This document shows, piece after piece, positions 58,040 through 64,000 of a stretch of 64,000 bases of DNA. A model generated the notes under the pieces. It had not been told where the DNA came from and ran no database searches. It saw nothing but the letters and a program-made list of their open reading frames with translations. A program made the translations under genes and the position numbers. The first letter of the stretch is position 1. Each line of letters starts with the position of its first letter. Source of the DNA: Bordetella parapertussis (GTDB lineage: Bacteria; Pseudomonadota; Gammaproteobacteria; Burkholderiales; Burkholderiaceae_C); assembly GCA_945890735.1 (NCBI GenBank), contig CAMDCZ010000002.1, positions 45,351-109,350 of the forward strand, given 5' to 3'.

Positions 58040-58372
58040 ATGAGCAAAATGAAGCGTTATTTATCAGCCTTGATGCTGTCTGGTTTGTTGCTTGATGTCA
58101 CCCAAGCTGAACCCTATGTTTACCCTGGTGTGTCCTTGCGTGACTTGCCAAGCGCATTGCAAGAGGCGTATAAAAACGAGCGCCCCAACTTAGGCGACAT
58201 CGGCCGCTGCGTCGTGGCCTACGACAGCAACATGGCTCAAGAAAAGATGATTTTTACCTGCTCGATTTACGTGAAGATGTCTGCGGTGGCCGAGCGCAAG
58301 GCCATGGAGCGTTGTGAGGGTTTGAGAGAAACCCGAAGCATCAAAGGCCCTTGTCGGGTGGTCAAAGACTGA
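58040..58372 (+). CDS. Small exported protein of unknown function
   Basis: A 110-residue protein with a signal peptide (MSKMKRYLSALMLSGLLLDV, cut after about TQA) and a mature part of about 85 residues with four cysteines (GRCVVAYD, IFTCSIYVK, ERCEGLRE, GPCRVVKD) that could form two disulfides in the periplasm. I do not recognise the family. ATG codons at 58040 and 58049 are both possible; a TAATAT at 58027-58032 is too close for a normal leader. Its 3' end overlaps the aroQ stop on the other strand by 11 bases. Confidence 0.72.
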   Translation: MSKMKRYLSALMLSGLLLDVTQAEPYVYPGVSLRDLPSALQEAYKNERPNLGDIGRCVVAYDSNMAQEKMIFTCSIYVKMSAVAERKAMERCEGLRETRSIKGPCRVVKD

Positions 58373-58802
58373 CCAGTCCCTGGATGGCCAGGACATAACC
58401 CTGGACACCCAATCCAACCACCACGCCAGCAGCCACTGGCGACACATAAGAATGGTGACGAAAAGCCTCACGCGCATGCACGTTGGAAATGTGGACTTCC
58501 ACCACCGGCAGTCCTGTGCCTTTGATGGCATCATGCAAAGCCACTGAGGTGTGGGTGAATGCGCCGGGATTGAACACCGCGCCCAGCAACTCCCCAGCCT
58601 GGTATGCCTGACCAGCCGCATGGATTTTGTCAATCAGCACGCCTTCATGGTTGCTTTGAAAGAACTCCAATTCATGGCCGAGTGCATGGACTGTTTGCTC
58701 GCATAAAAGCTGAACTTGGGCCAAACTGGCCTGACCGTAGTGGTCGGGCTCTCGGGTGCCCAGCAGATTGAGGTTGGGTCCATTCAAGACGAGGATTTTC
58801 AT
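58362..58802 (-). CDS. aroQ: 3-Dehydroquinate dehydratase, type II
   Basis: Third step of the shikimate pathway. The 146 residues show the type II signature LVLNGPNLNLLGTREPDHYG (catalytic Arg and Tyr), FQSNHEGVLIDKIH, NPGAFTHTSVALHDAI and VEVHISNVHAREAFRHHSYV. The ATG at 58802 begins the family sequence. It is not next to accB here, unlike in many proteobacteria. Confidence 0.97.
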   Translation of the reverse strand: MKILVLNGPNLNLLGTREPDHYGQASLAQVQLLCEQTVHALGHELEFFQSNHEGVLIDKIHAAGQAYQAGELLGAVFNPGAFTHTSVALHDAIKGTGLPVVEVHISNVHAREAFRHHSYVSPVAAGVVVGLGVQGYVLAIQGLVSL

Positions 58803-58889
58803 GGATAAAGTATACGATGCCGACATCTTCAGGCGCATGGCTCACCGCCTTGAACTCCACTAACATGCAAACATTTTCAAAGGGCCCAA

Positions 58890-59576
58890 ATGATTCGATT
58901 GGTTGTTTTTGATGCCTACGGCACCTTGTTCGATGTGTATTCGGTTGGCGCTTTGGCTGAGACGCTTTTCCCTGGTCAGGGACAAGCGCTTTCCGTGGGT
59001 TGGCGCGATAAACAAATCGAATACAGCCGATTGATCAGCTTGAGTGATCCCATCAACCCGATGGGAAGTCGGCACTACCAATCTTTTTGGGACATCACGC
59101 GCTTGGCCTTGCAATACGCCTGCCAACGTCTGCAACTTGAATTAACACCCGCCAAACAAAAGCAACTCATGGACCAATACGCCCATCTGGATGCTTTTCC
59201 TGAGAACCTGTTGGTGCTGCAGCAACTCAAAGCCAGAGGCATGCGATGCGCCATCTTGTCCAATGGCAGTCCAGACATGCTCAATGCGGCTGTCAGCAGC
59301 GCCAAAATGGACGGCTTGATTGACAAGGTGTTGTCCGTTGACGAAATCAGACAGTACAAGACATCTCCCCAGAGCTATGGCTTGGTGGCAGACCATTACC
59401 CGATAGACATCCGTGAAGTGCTTTTTGTCTCCAGCAACAGTTGGGATGCTTTGGGTGCGACCTGGTTTGGCTTCAAAAGCTTTTGGGTCAACCGGCAAGG
59501 GCTGCCATTTGAGACGCTGGGCCCACGTCCCACCCACAGCGGGGCTTTGCTCAGCGATATCTTGCCCTTGTTATGA
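58890..59576 (+). CDS. Haloacid dehalogenase, type II
   Basis: A 228-residue HAD-superfamily hydrolase of the (S)-2-haloacid dehalogenase group. Motifs are nucleophile VFDAYGTLFDVYSV (first Asp), motif II SNGSPDML, motif III lysine (YKTSPQSYGL) and motif IV-type FVSSNSWDALGATWFGF. The SSNSWD sequence is characteristic of haloacid dehalogenases, so activity on 2-haloacids is plausible, though many such genes are annotated without proof. It overlaps the next gene by ATGA. Confidence 0.9.
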   Translation: MIRLVVFDAYGTLFDVYSVGALAETLFPGQGQALSVGWRDKQIEYSRLISLSDPINPMGSRHYQSFWDITRLALQYACQRLQLELTPAKQKQLMDQYAHLDAFPENLLVLQQLKARGMRCAILSNGSPDMLNAAVSSAKMDGLIDKVLSVDEIRQYKTSPQSYGLVADHYPIDIREVLFVSSNSWDALGATWFGFKSFWVNRQGLPFETLGPRPTHSGALLSDILPLL

Positions 59577-59986
59577 ACTGCCTCAGACTGGCCACTGCAT
59601 TGGCGATAGGCTTAGGGTGCGCAACTGCCCAGGCCATGGGCTGGTTCAGCAGCGCGCCCAAGATGAACCAGACCGAACTGACAGCCGCTGAACTGCGCAG
59701 ACTCAGCATTCAATCGGGCTGGTCCAGCGATGACCCCCAATTGATGATGTTTGAGGTTGGCAACCAATTGAGTGGGCCGATTTTTTGTACCGGCGCGAGT
59801 TTTGAATTCAAAGACGGCAGAAAGCGCAACCAAGCCTTTGAGCCCAAACTCTATATCCCCTCTAAAGCCACAAGGAGGGTCAGTGTGCGTGACATCGACA
59901 AATCCAGCCTCAAAAACTTTGGCTTCAGTTGCCTGTGCATGAAATACACACCCACAGGCCCCTGCGAGGATCCGTTTAAGAAGTAG
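59573..59986 (+). CDS. Exported protein of unknown function
   Basis: A 137-residue protein with a signal peptide (MNCLRLATALAIGLGCATAQ, then AM) and a mature domain ending in a cysteine cluster (FGFSCLCMKYTPTGPCEDPF) plus one further cysteine (GPIFCTGASFEFKDG). I do not recognise the family. It starts within the dehalogenase stop codon (ATGA), so the two are co-translated, yet one is cytosolic and one exported. Its end overlaps the bactofilin stop on the other strand by 11 bases. Confidence 0.75.
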   Translation: MNCLRLATALAIGLGCATAQAMGWFSSAPKMNQTELTAAELRRLSIQSGWSSDDPQLMMFEVGNQLSGPIFCTGASFEFKDGRKRNQAFEPKLYIPSKATRRVSVRDIDKSSLKNFGFSCLCMKYTPTGPCEDPFKK

Positions 59987-60434
59987 GTTTGTTGTTGGAA
60001 GCTGCACCGGCTAAGGCAGCAGTCACAGCCGGTGTGTTGTTGGCGCTTGGGTTGATGGTTTGCATGCCTGCACTGTTGGAGGCAGAGGGATAGACCGGCG
60101 GTGCGCCCACTTGCTGCATTTCGCCACGAAACTCGCCGCCGCGCTCGATTTGAATTTGTGAGTACTCCAACTTGCCGGAGACTTTGCCTGATGCGCGGAT
60201 GTGCAAGTGGTCACGGCAATGGATGACCTGGTGCAATTCACCCTCGACCTCGATCGTGCGGGCAGTGACTTTTCCCGTGATCTTGCCGGACTGGCCAATG
60301 AAAATTTCTTCAGCCGTCAGTTCGCCGTCGATCGTGCCGTAGACGGTTGCTTTTTTCGGGACATTCAATGTGCCCTTGAAAGTCACGCCGTTTCCGATCA
60401 CGAGGTTGTTGGATTGATCAAGATTGGTTGCCAT
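59976..60434 (-). CDS. Bactofilin (DUF583 cytoskeletal protein)
   Basis: A 152-residue bactofilin, a polymerising beta-helix protein that scaffolds cell-shape or polar structures. The core (about residues 12-100: LVIGNGVTFKGTLNVPKKAT, IFIGQSGKITGKVTARTIEV, SGKVSGKLEYSQIQIERGGE) shows the regular short hydrophobic/glycine repeats; the tail is Asn/Ala/Pro-rich and unstructured. No peptidoglycan hydrolase of the M23 type, a common bactofilin partner, lies beside it. The region upstream holds a palindrome (60480-60505). Confidence 0.92.
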   Translation of the reverse strand: MATNLDQSNNLVIGNGVTFKGTLNVPKKATVYGTIDGELTAEEIFIGQSGKITGKVTARTIEVEGELHQVIHCRDHLHIRASGKVSGKLEYSQIQIERGGEFRGEMQQVGAPPVYPSASNSAGMQTINPSANNTPAVTAALAGAASNNKPTS

Positions 60435-60479
60435 AGGACGCTCGCTGTTGAAAGTTAGATTCTAGAGAAACTGCAAGTA

Positions 60480-60505
60480 GGTATTAAGAATTCAAATTGA
60501 ATACC
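60480..60505. promoter_or_regulatory. Nested palindrome upstream of bactofilin gene
   Basis: GGTATT and AATACC form outer 6-bp arms, and within them ATTCAAATTGAAT (60490-60502) is a perfect odd palindrome. It lies 46 bases upstream of the bactofilin start and 24 bases after the DUF3299 stop. It could be an operator for the bactofilin gene or a weak transcript-end hairpin. No T-run follows on either strand. Confidence 0.4.
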
Positions 60506-60528
60506 GTGGTGTTGGTCAACCCAGCAGG

Positions 60529-61107
60529 TCAACGCTTGGCCGGTTTTTGTTCGTAGGGTGCAATCGAGACCGCATCCATGACATAACCGCTGATGCCCTG
60601 GCTGGTGGTCACGCGCCCCTCTTTGAGCTCGCCCTCTACCCACAGCACATCCATGGACTCGGGCATTTTTTTGATTTTGCTTTGCGCGGTGGGACGCACC
60701 AACACGATTTGGTTCGCTGGCGGTGGTGGCGTGTGAATACAAGCACCAAAGTACGGCACCAGCAAAAACTCACGCTTGTCATTGCGGTTGGCGTCCAGCG
60801 GAACAGCGTAACCAGGCAGCCGTACTTTTTGATTGATCTGCGCTTTGACAATCGGTGCTTCATCGAGTTTTTTGCGCAACGCTGCCATGGCCTTGTTGGC
60901 TTCTTCACTGGCGTCTTGCAAGTAGGCCAATTTACCCATGCTGGCCATTTCCTTGGTCATTTCTTTGACCCAAGGGTCAGGCATCAAATCATTCCAGTCA
61001 ATGGTTTTATAGCCATCGGTCTGAGCCCAGGTCAGGCCCGGGAGCGCCATGGCGGCAGACCAGAGCAGGCATTGACGACGGCTGGGCATTGCACTCGACA
61101 AATTCAT
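60529..61107 (-). CDS. DUF3299 protein with Tat-type signal, metal cassette
   Basis: A 192-residue exported protein of the DUF3299 family. The N-terminus has SRRQCLL followed by a hydrophobic stretch and an AQ cleavage site, resembling a twin-arginine signal. The mature domain contains IDWNDLMPDPW, VRLPGYAVPLD, FLLVPYFGACIHTPPPPANQ and MDVLWVEGEL, all typical of the family; the Cys-His-Pro segment CIHTPP is a likely metal or redox site. The family has no firm biochemical role. It is the last gene of the ZIP-DUF2796-ABC unit, 11 bases after the permease stop. Confidence 0.88.
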   Translation of the reverse strand: MNLSSAMPSRRQCLLWSAAMALPGLTWAQTDGYKTIDWNDLMPDPWVKEMTKEMASMGKLAYLQDASEEANKAMAALRKKLDEAPIVKAQINQKVRLPGYAVPLDANRNDKREFLLVPYFGACIHTPPPPANQIVLVRPTAQSKIKKMPESMDVLWVEGELKEGRVTTSQGISGYVMDAVSIAPYEQKPAKR

Positions 61108-61118
61108 CTGGGCATCTT

Positions 61119-62441
61119 TCAAATCGAAGGGGGATGTAAGCCATCCATCAATGACAAACGATAAGCGCGCCATGCAGGCAACAAACTCGCCAACACAGCC
61201 ACACCACACAAGCTCAGCATACGCCAGAGGGATTCCAGGCTGGGTAGGCCAGGTTGCACCATGACACCGTAATGGATGCGCATCAGATCCTGCGCACTCC
61301 ACAGCAGGACTTGACTGGACAAATAGCCGGCCAATATCCCAAGCATACACACCAGCAAAGATTCCACCAAAACGAAACCCAACAGGGCATGTGGCGCTGC
61401 ACCCATGGCTCGCAAAATCGCCAGCTCTTTGCGGCGTCCCGCCATGGCCACCAACAAGACGGCTGCCACGCTCATCATGGCGCTGATGGCCACCAATGCC
61501 CCTACCAACACCAGGCTGTTTTCAACCACTTTCACCACCTGCCAAAGCTCATCGAGTGCCACACCAGGCATGACCGCCATCAAAGGGTCTCGGCCCAAGG
61601 CCTCGATCTGGCGACGCACAGAAAAAACCTCGGCCCGGTTGTGCAAACCCACCCAGACCGCAGACAAGCTAACGGGTTTGAGCGACTGCATATCAGGCTG
61701 TCTAGGCTCATTCGGGGCAGGTGCCGGTGCCATGCCCAGATTCGCGGATTTCAAAGCTTTGGGGGAAATACCCAAGCCCCAACCTTGGTGCATGGACTCG
61801 AAGCCTTCCAAGTTGAGCAACACCGAGCGGTCAATGGGTGCACCCGTGGGTTTCAAGATACCCACCACCTTCAGCGGTTGCTCGTCGTGGTCGGTGGACT
61901 CCGGTCCACCGCCTGCACCGTGGGTGATCACCAAGGCATCCCCCACCGCGTGGCCAAACCGTTGCGCCACTTCGGCGCCGAGTACCACCTCGAACATCGC
62001 ATTGGCTTGGGTTTGCGGGTCGCTGAAAGCGCGACCTTGGCTCCATTGCAGAGACTGGCCTTGGGTTTGAAAATGCGCAAACAAGGCAGGCGTGGTTCCC
62101 AAGACCGGGTGGCCTTGGTAGGTGTCGCCCAATTGGATGGGTACCGCCCAACGCACCTGGGGCATGGCTTGAATCTCTTCAAAACCTGCATGGCCCATGT
62201 TGCGCGAAGGTCTGCCAATTTGAAAAACGCTGTAGAGCATGAGTTCGGTGGCGCTGCCGCGTGGGCCCACGATCAAATCCACGCCACTCAATGCGTTGGA
62301 GAAGCTGCGCCGCGCATCCTCGCGCAGTTGCTGCACGCTGAGCAAAATCAAGACCGACACTGCCACCGACAAGGTGACCAAGGCCAACGCATAGCGGCGC
62401 GACCATGCGCTCGAAATCGCCAATGACAACCAAAACCTCAT
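61119..62441 (-). CDS. ABC transporter permease, FtsX/MacB type, metal cassette
   Basis: A 440-residue membrane protein with the FtsX/MacB layout: one N-terminal membrane segment (YALALVTLSVAVSVLILLSV), a large periplasmic domain (about residues 45-310) and three C-terminal segments (VENSLVLVGALVAISAMMSV, ALLGFVLVESLLVCMLGIL, LSLCGVAVLASLLPAWRAYR). Such permeases usually transmit force to periplasmic partners rather than form a channel. The ATG overlaps the ATPase stop (ATGA). Context with a ZIP transporter and DUF2796 suggests a zinc-related role. Confidence 0.88.
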   Translation of the reverse strand: MRFWLSLAISSAWSRRYALALVTLSVAVSVLILLSVQQLREDARRSFSNALSGVDLIVGPRGSATELMLYSVFQIGRPSRNMGHAGFEEIQAMPQVRWAVPIQLGDTYQGHPVLGTTPALFAHFQTQGQSLQWSQGRAFSDPQTQANAMFEVVLGAEVAQRFGHAVGDALVITHGAGGGPESTDHDEQPLKVVGILKPTGAPIDRSVLLNLEGFESMHQGWGLGISPKALKSANLGMAPAPAPNEPRQPDMQSLKPVSLSAVWVGLHNRAEVFSVRRQIEALGRDPLMAVMPGVALDELWQVVKVVENSLVLVGALVAISAMMSVAAVLLVAMAGRRKELAILRAMGAAPHALLGFVLVESLLVCMLGILAGYLSSQVLLWSAQDLMRIHYGVMVQPGLPSLESLWRMLSLCGVAVLASLLPAWRAYRLSLMDGLHPPSI

Positions 62442-63130
62442 GCCCGCTGCTCCCCGGGCCAAACATGCACTTGGTGAAAACGCTCGGCCAAACGAGCGTT
62501 GTGGCTGACCATGACCACGCTGGCACCCTGCTCGGCTGCGGTGTTCAACAGCAGGTCAATGAATTCGAGTTGCCTGGCATCATCCAAGGCAGAGGTGGGT
62601 TCGTCTGCAATGATCAAGCGCGGTTGCCCCATCAAGGCGCGCACCGCCGCCACGCGCTGCTGCTGTCCCACCGACAACTGGTGAACCGCTTGGTGCCAGA
62701 CACTGGCGGACAAACCCAAGGTGGTTGCCAAGTTTTGGGCTTGCGCCGATGCGCTGCCCCAACGTGCAGCGGCAGCCTGATACCGGCTGGGAAACAAACG
62801 GGTGGGCAGCAGTGCATTGGCTTGCGCATCCAAAAACGGCAAGAGATTGAATTGCTGAAAAATCACGCCCATGTGTTCACCCCGCAAACGGTCTCGCTGA
62901 GAGGGTGACAGCTTTGCCAAGTCTTGGCCCAGCACTTCGCAAGTGCCATTTTGGACCTGTTGAACCCCAGCCAGCAGTGAGAGCAAGGTGCTTTTGCCGC
63001 AACCGCTGGGGCCTTGGATGAACAGGTGCTGTCCTTGCTGCAAAGTCAGTTGTGGGATGTCAATCAGCGGCGCTTGTCCTGGCCAAGCATGGGTGAGTTG
63101 AGACAGGCGCAGCGCGGGATGCATGCTCAC
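62438..63130 (-). CDS. ABC transporter ATPase, LolD/MacB type, metal cassette
   Basis: A 228-230-residue ATPase with Walker A (IQGPSGCGKSTLLSLLAGV), Q loop (VIFQQFNLLPFLDAQAN), signature (QLSVGQQQRVAAVRALMG), Walker B (LIIADEPTSALDDARQ) and switch His (MVSHNARLAERF). The GTG at 63130 overlaps the DUF2796 stop (GTGA), and an ATG follows two codons later, so the exact start is open. It belongs to the same subfamily as the YbbA homologue at 2223-2900 but is a different protein. Confidence 0.9.
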   Translation of the reverse strand: MSMHPALRLSQLTHAWPGQAPLIDIPQLTLQQGQHLFIQGPSGCGKSTLLSLLAGVQQVQNGTCEVLGQDLAKLSPSQRDRLRGEHMGVIFQQFNLLPFLDAQANALLPTRLFPSRYQAAAARWGSASAQAQNLATTLGLSASVWHQAVHQLSVGQQQRVAAVRALMGQPRLIIADEPTSALDDARQLEFIDLLLNTAAEQGASVVMVSHNARLAERFHQVHVWPGEQRA

Positions 63131-63654
63131 CAGCGAATGACTGGGTCTTTGGCTTTCAAGTTGATCGACGCCTGCCCTTTGGGGGTGAGCATGTCCACCT
63201 TGAGCGATTTCAACCGTGGATGTCTTTTGAAGACAGCCAATTCAATTTGTTGCAAAGCGGCGGGTTTGCTGCACTTGAACTGAAGTTGCACATCGAGGTC
63301 GCTGTGTTCGGATTTTTTGCCCAAGAACATGTCCGAACGGGCCTGGGCCGATTGCAACTGGCATGCTGCAGCAGCAGGCAGGACGACAAAGTAGTCGGCC
63401 TGGGCAGCACCCACTTGCAACTCGGCCATGGCTTTCTTTTGGGCAGGTGTTTTGGGCAGGTGTTCATGGCCCAACAAGCTCTCCATGGGAATTTCAAAAG
63501 CCAGTTGAACCACATCGCCCTGCACCACCAACTCCAGCTGACCCTGACCGTGGGAATGCGCGGCGTGATCATGGTGAGCGCCTGATTTGTCGGCGGACCA
63601 AGCCGAGGTGGCAACAATCAAAGCGGCGAGTAAAAAGGCGTTGGAGGTCATCAT
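63127..63654 (-). CDS. DUF2796 His-rich exported protein (ZrgA-like)
   Basis: A 175-residue exported protein of the DUF2796 family. The signal peptide (MMTSNAFLLAALIVATSAWS) is followed by a metal-binding-type histidine cluster (GAHHDHAAHSHGQGQ, residues 26-39). The mature part holds LAFEIPMESLLGHEHLPKTP, QLQFKCSKPAALQQI and the C-terminal KAKDPVIRW. In Vibrio cholerae a DUF2796 protein is encoded in the zinc-uptake-regulated zrg locus. It starts 38 bases after the ZIP permease stop. Confidence 0.9.
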   Translation of the reverse strand: MMTSNAFLLAALIVATSAWSADKSGAHHDHAAHSHGQGQLELVVQGDVVQLAFEIPMESLLGHEHLPKTPAQKKAMAELQVGAAQADYFVVLPAAAACQLQSAQARSDMFLGKKSEHSDLDVQLQFKCSKPAALQQIELAVFKRHPRLKSLKVDMLTPKGQASINLKAKDPVIRW

Positions 63655-63691
63655 TCAACCATTCTAGAAGATGGCCGCCTGGCTGGGCGGC

Positions 63692-64000
63692 TCAGTGGTG
63701 AAGAAAATGTGCAAATGCAGGCACCCAGCCGACCCCGATCAACAACAAGGTGGTTTGTCGGGCAAAACTGTCCTGCCCATGTCGCTTGTGTAAATAGGGC
63801 ATGAGATCGGCCAAGGCAATGTAGATGAAACTGGCCACAGTGACCATCAACACATAGGGGATGAAAGGACCAGGCTCGAGCAGCCACCAACCCACCAGTC
63901 CCCCTAGCAAACTGCTCAAGCCTCCCCACAAATTGATGACCAAGGCCTTGCGGGCTGACCATCCCGATGCCATGTAAATGGCAAATTCACCCATTTCTTG
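63692..64000 (-). CDS. ZIP-family metal transporter, C-terminal part (cut by window edge)
   Basis: The last 102 residues of a ZIP permease. The visible sequence begins QEMGEFAIYMASGWSARKAL, which is the end of the metal-binding HExxxExGxF-type segment of ZIP proteins (typically HEIPQEIGDF), then three hydrophobic segments (VINLWGGLSSLLGGLVGWWL, FIPYVLMVTVASFIYIALAD, RQTTLLLIGVGWVPAFAHFL). ZIP proteins import zinc or other divalent cations across the inner membrane. The start and promoter lie outside the window. Confidence 0.88.
   Translation of the reverse strand, partial: QEMGEFAIYMASGWSARKALVINLWGGLSSLLGGLVGWWLLEPGPFIPYVLMVTVASFIYIALADLMPYLHKRHGQDSFARQTTLLLIGVGWVPAFAHFLHH

Noticed and set aside
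61254..62426. Open frame of 390 codons on the plus strand inside the ABC permease gene
   Set aside because: Fully antisense to a membrane protein gene with clear topology; the translated product is His/Gln-rich with no family features, as antisense frames often are.

Overview
The window is a dense stretch of bacterial chromosome of moderately high GC, with no unassigned gap above about 200 bases. Gene content and order point to a betaproteobacterium of the order Burkholderiales, probably a Comamonadaceae relative such as the Limnohabitans/Rhodoferax group. The evidence is the ratA-rnfH/smpB junction, the scpB-to-purA housekeeping block, HisZ encoded beside PurA, a pyruvate dehydrogenase E3 with its own lipoyl domain, and the prpE/acuI genes. 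The taxon is inferred from gene order and protein character, not from a database search. No tRNA, rRNA, insertion sequence, phage gene or CRISPR array was seen.

Layout. 1-2219: guaB (cut by the window edge), rnfH and ratA, divergent from smpB. 2223-6390: a YbbA-type ABC ATPase divergent from tesA, then mnmH, then metC on the other strand. 4630-21924 (minus strand): a colinear block of 18 genes read as scpB-rluB-ndk-rlmN-ispG-hisS-yfgM-bamB-der-hfq-hflX-hflK-hflC-hisZ-purA-phosphoribosyltransferase-metC, covering chromosome segregation, RNA modification, isoprenoid synthesis, outer-membrane assembly, ribosome GTPases, Hfq and membrane proteolysis control. 21953-23804: rluD divergent from bamD. 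23829-27609: zapE, an unnamed secreted coiled-coil protein and a DinG/YoaA helicase joined by ATGA overlaps. 27682-33411: the 2-oxoglutarate dehydrogenase operon sucA-sucB-lpd, ending in a clear terminator. 33615-37111: acuI, an isochorismatase-fold hydrolase and prpE.

37196-40697 (plus strand): an NlpC/P60 hydrolase, cytochrome b561, two YceI proteins with a strong terminator, and the GTPase rbgA. 40713-47899 (minus): aceE-aceF-lpdA (pyruvate dehydrogenase), a YdeI-family protein and a glutathione S-transferase. 48032-54085 (plus): a PAS sensor kinase and FixJ-type regulator divergent from aceE, then folD and an M3 oligopeptidase. 54095-60434: short, often convergent or divergent units: rpiA, pyrD, a phospholipase D-like protein, a DEDDh exonuclease, three small exported proteins of unknown role, aroQ, a haloacid dehalogenase and a bactofilin.

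60529-64000 (minus): a ZIP-family metal permease (cut by the edge), a His-rich DUF2796 protein, a LolD/MacB-type ABC ATPase and permease, and a Tat-type DUF3299 protein. The three central junctions are overlaps or short gaps. This is the most interesting locus here: it looks like a zinc-handling module related to the poorly understood zrg genes of Vibrio cholerae.

Together the window is mostly core metabolism (purine synthesis, TCA entry and flux, folate, pentose phosphate, pyrimidine, shikimate) and envelope/RNA housekeeping. Small accessory units sit toward the right end.
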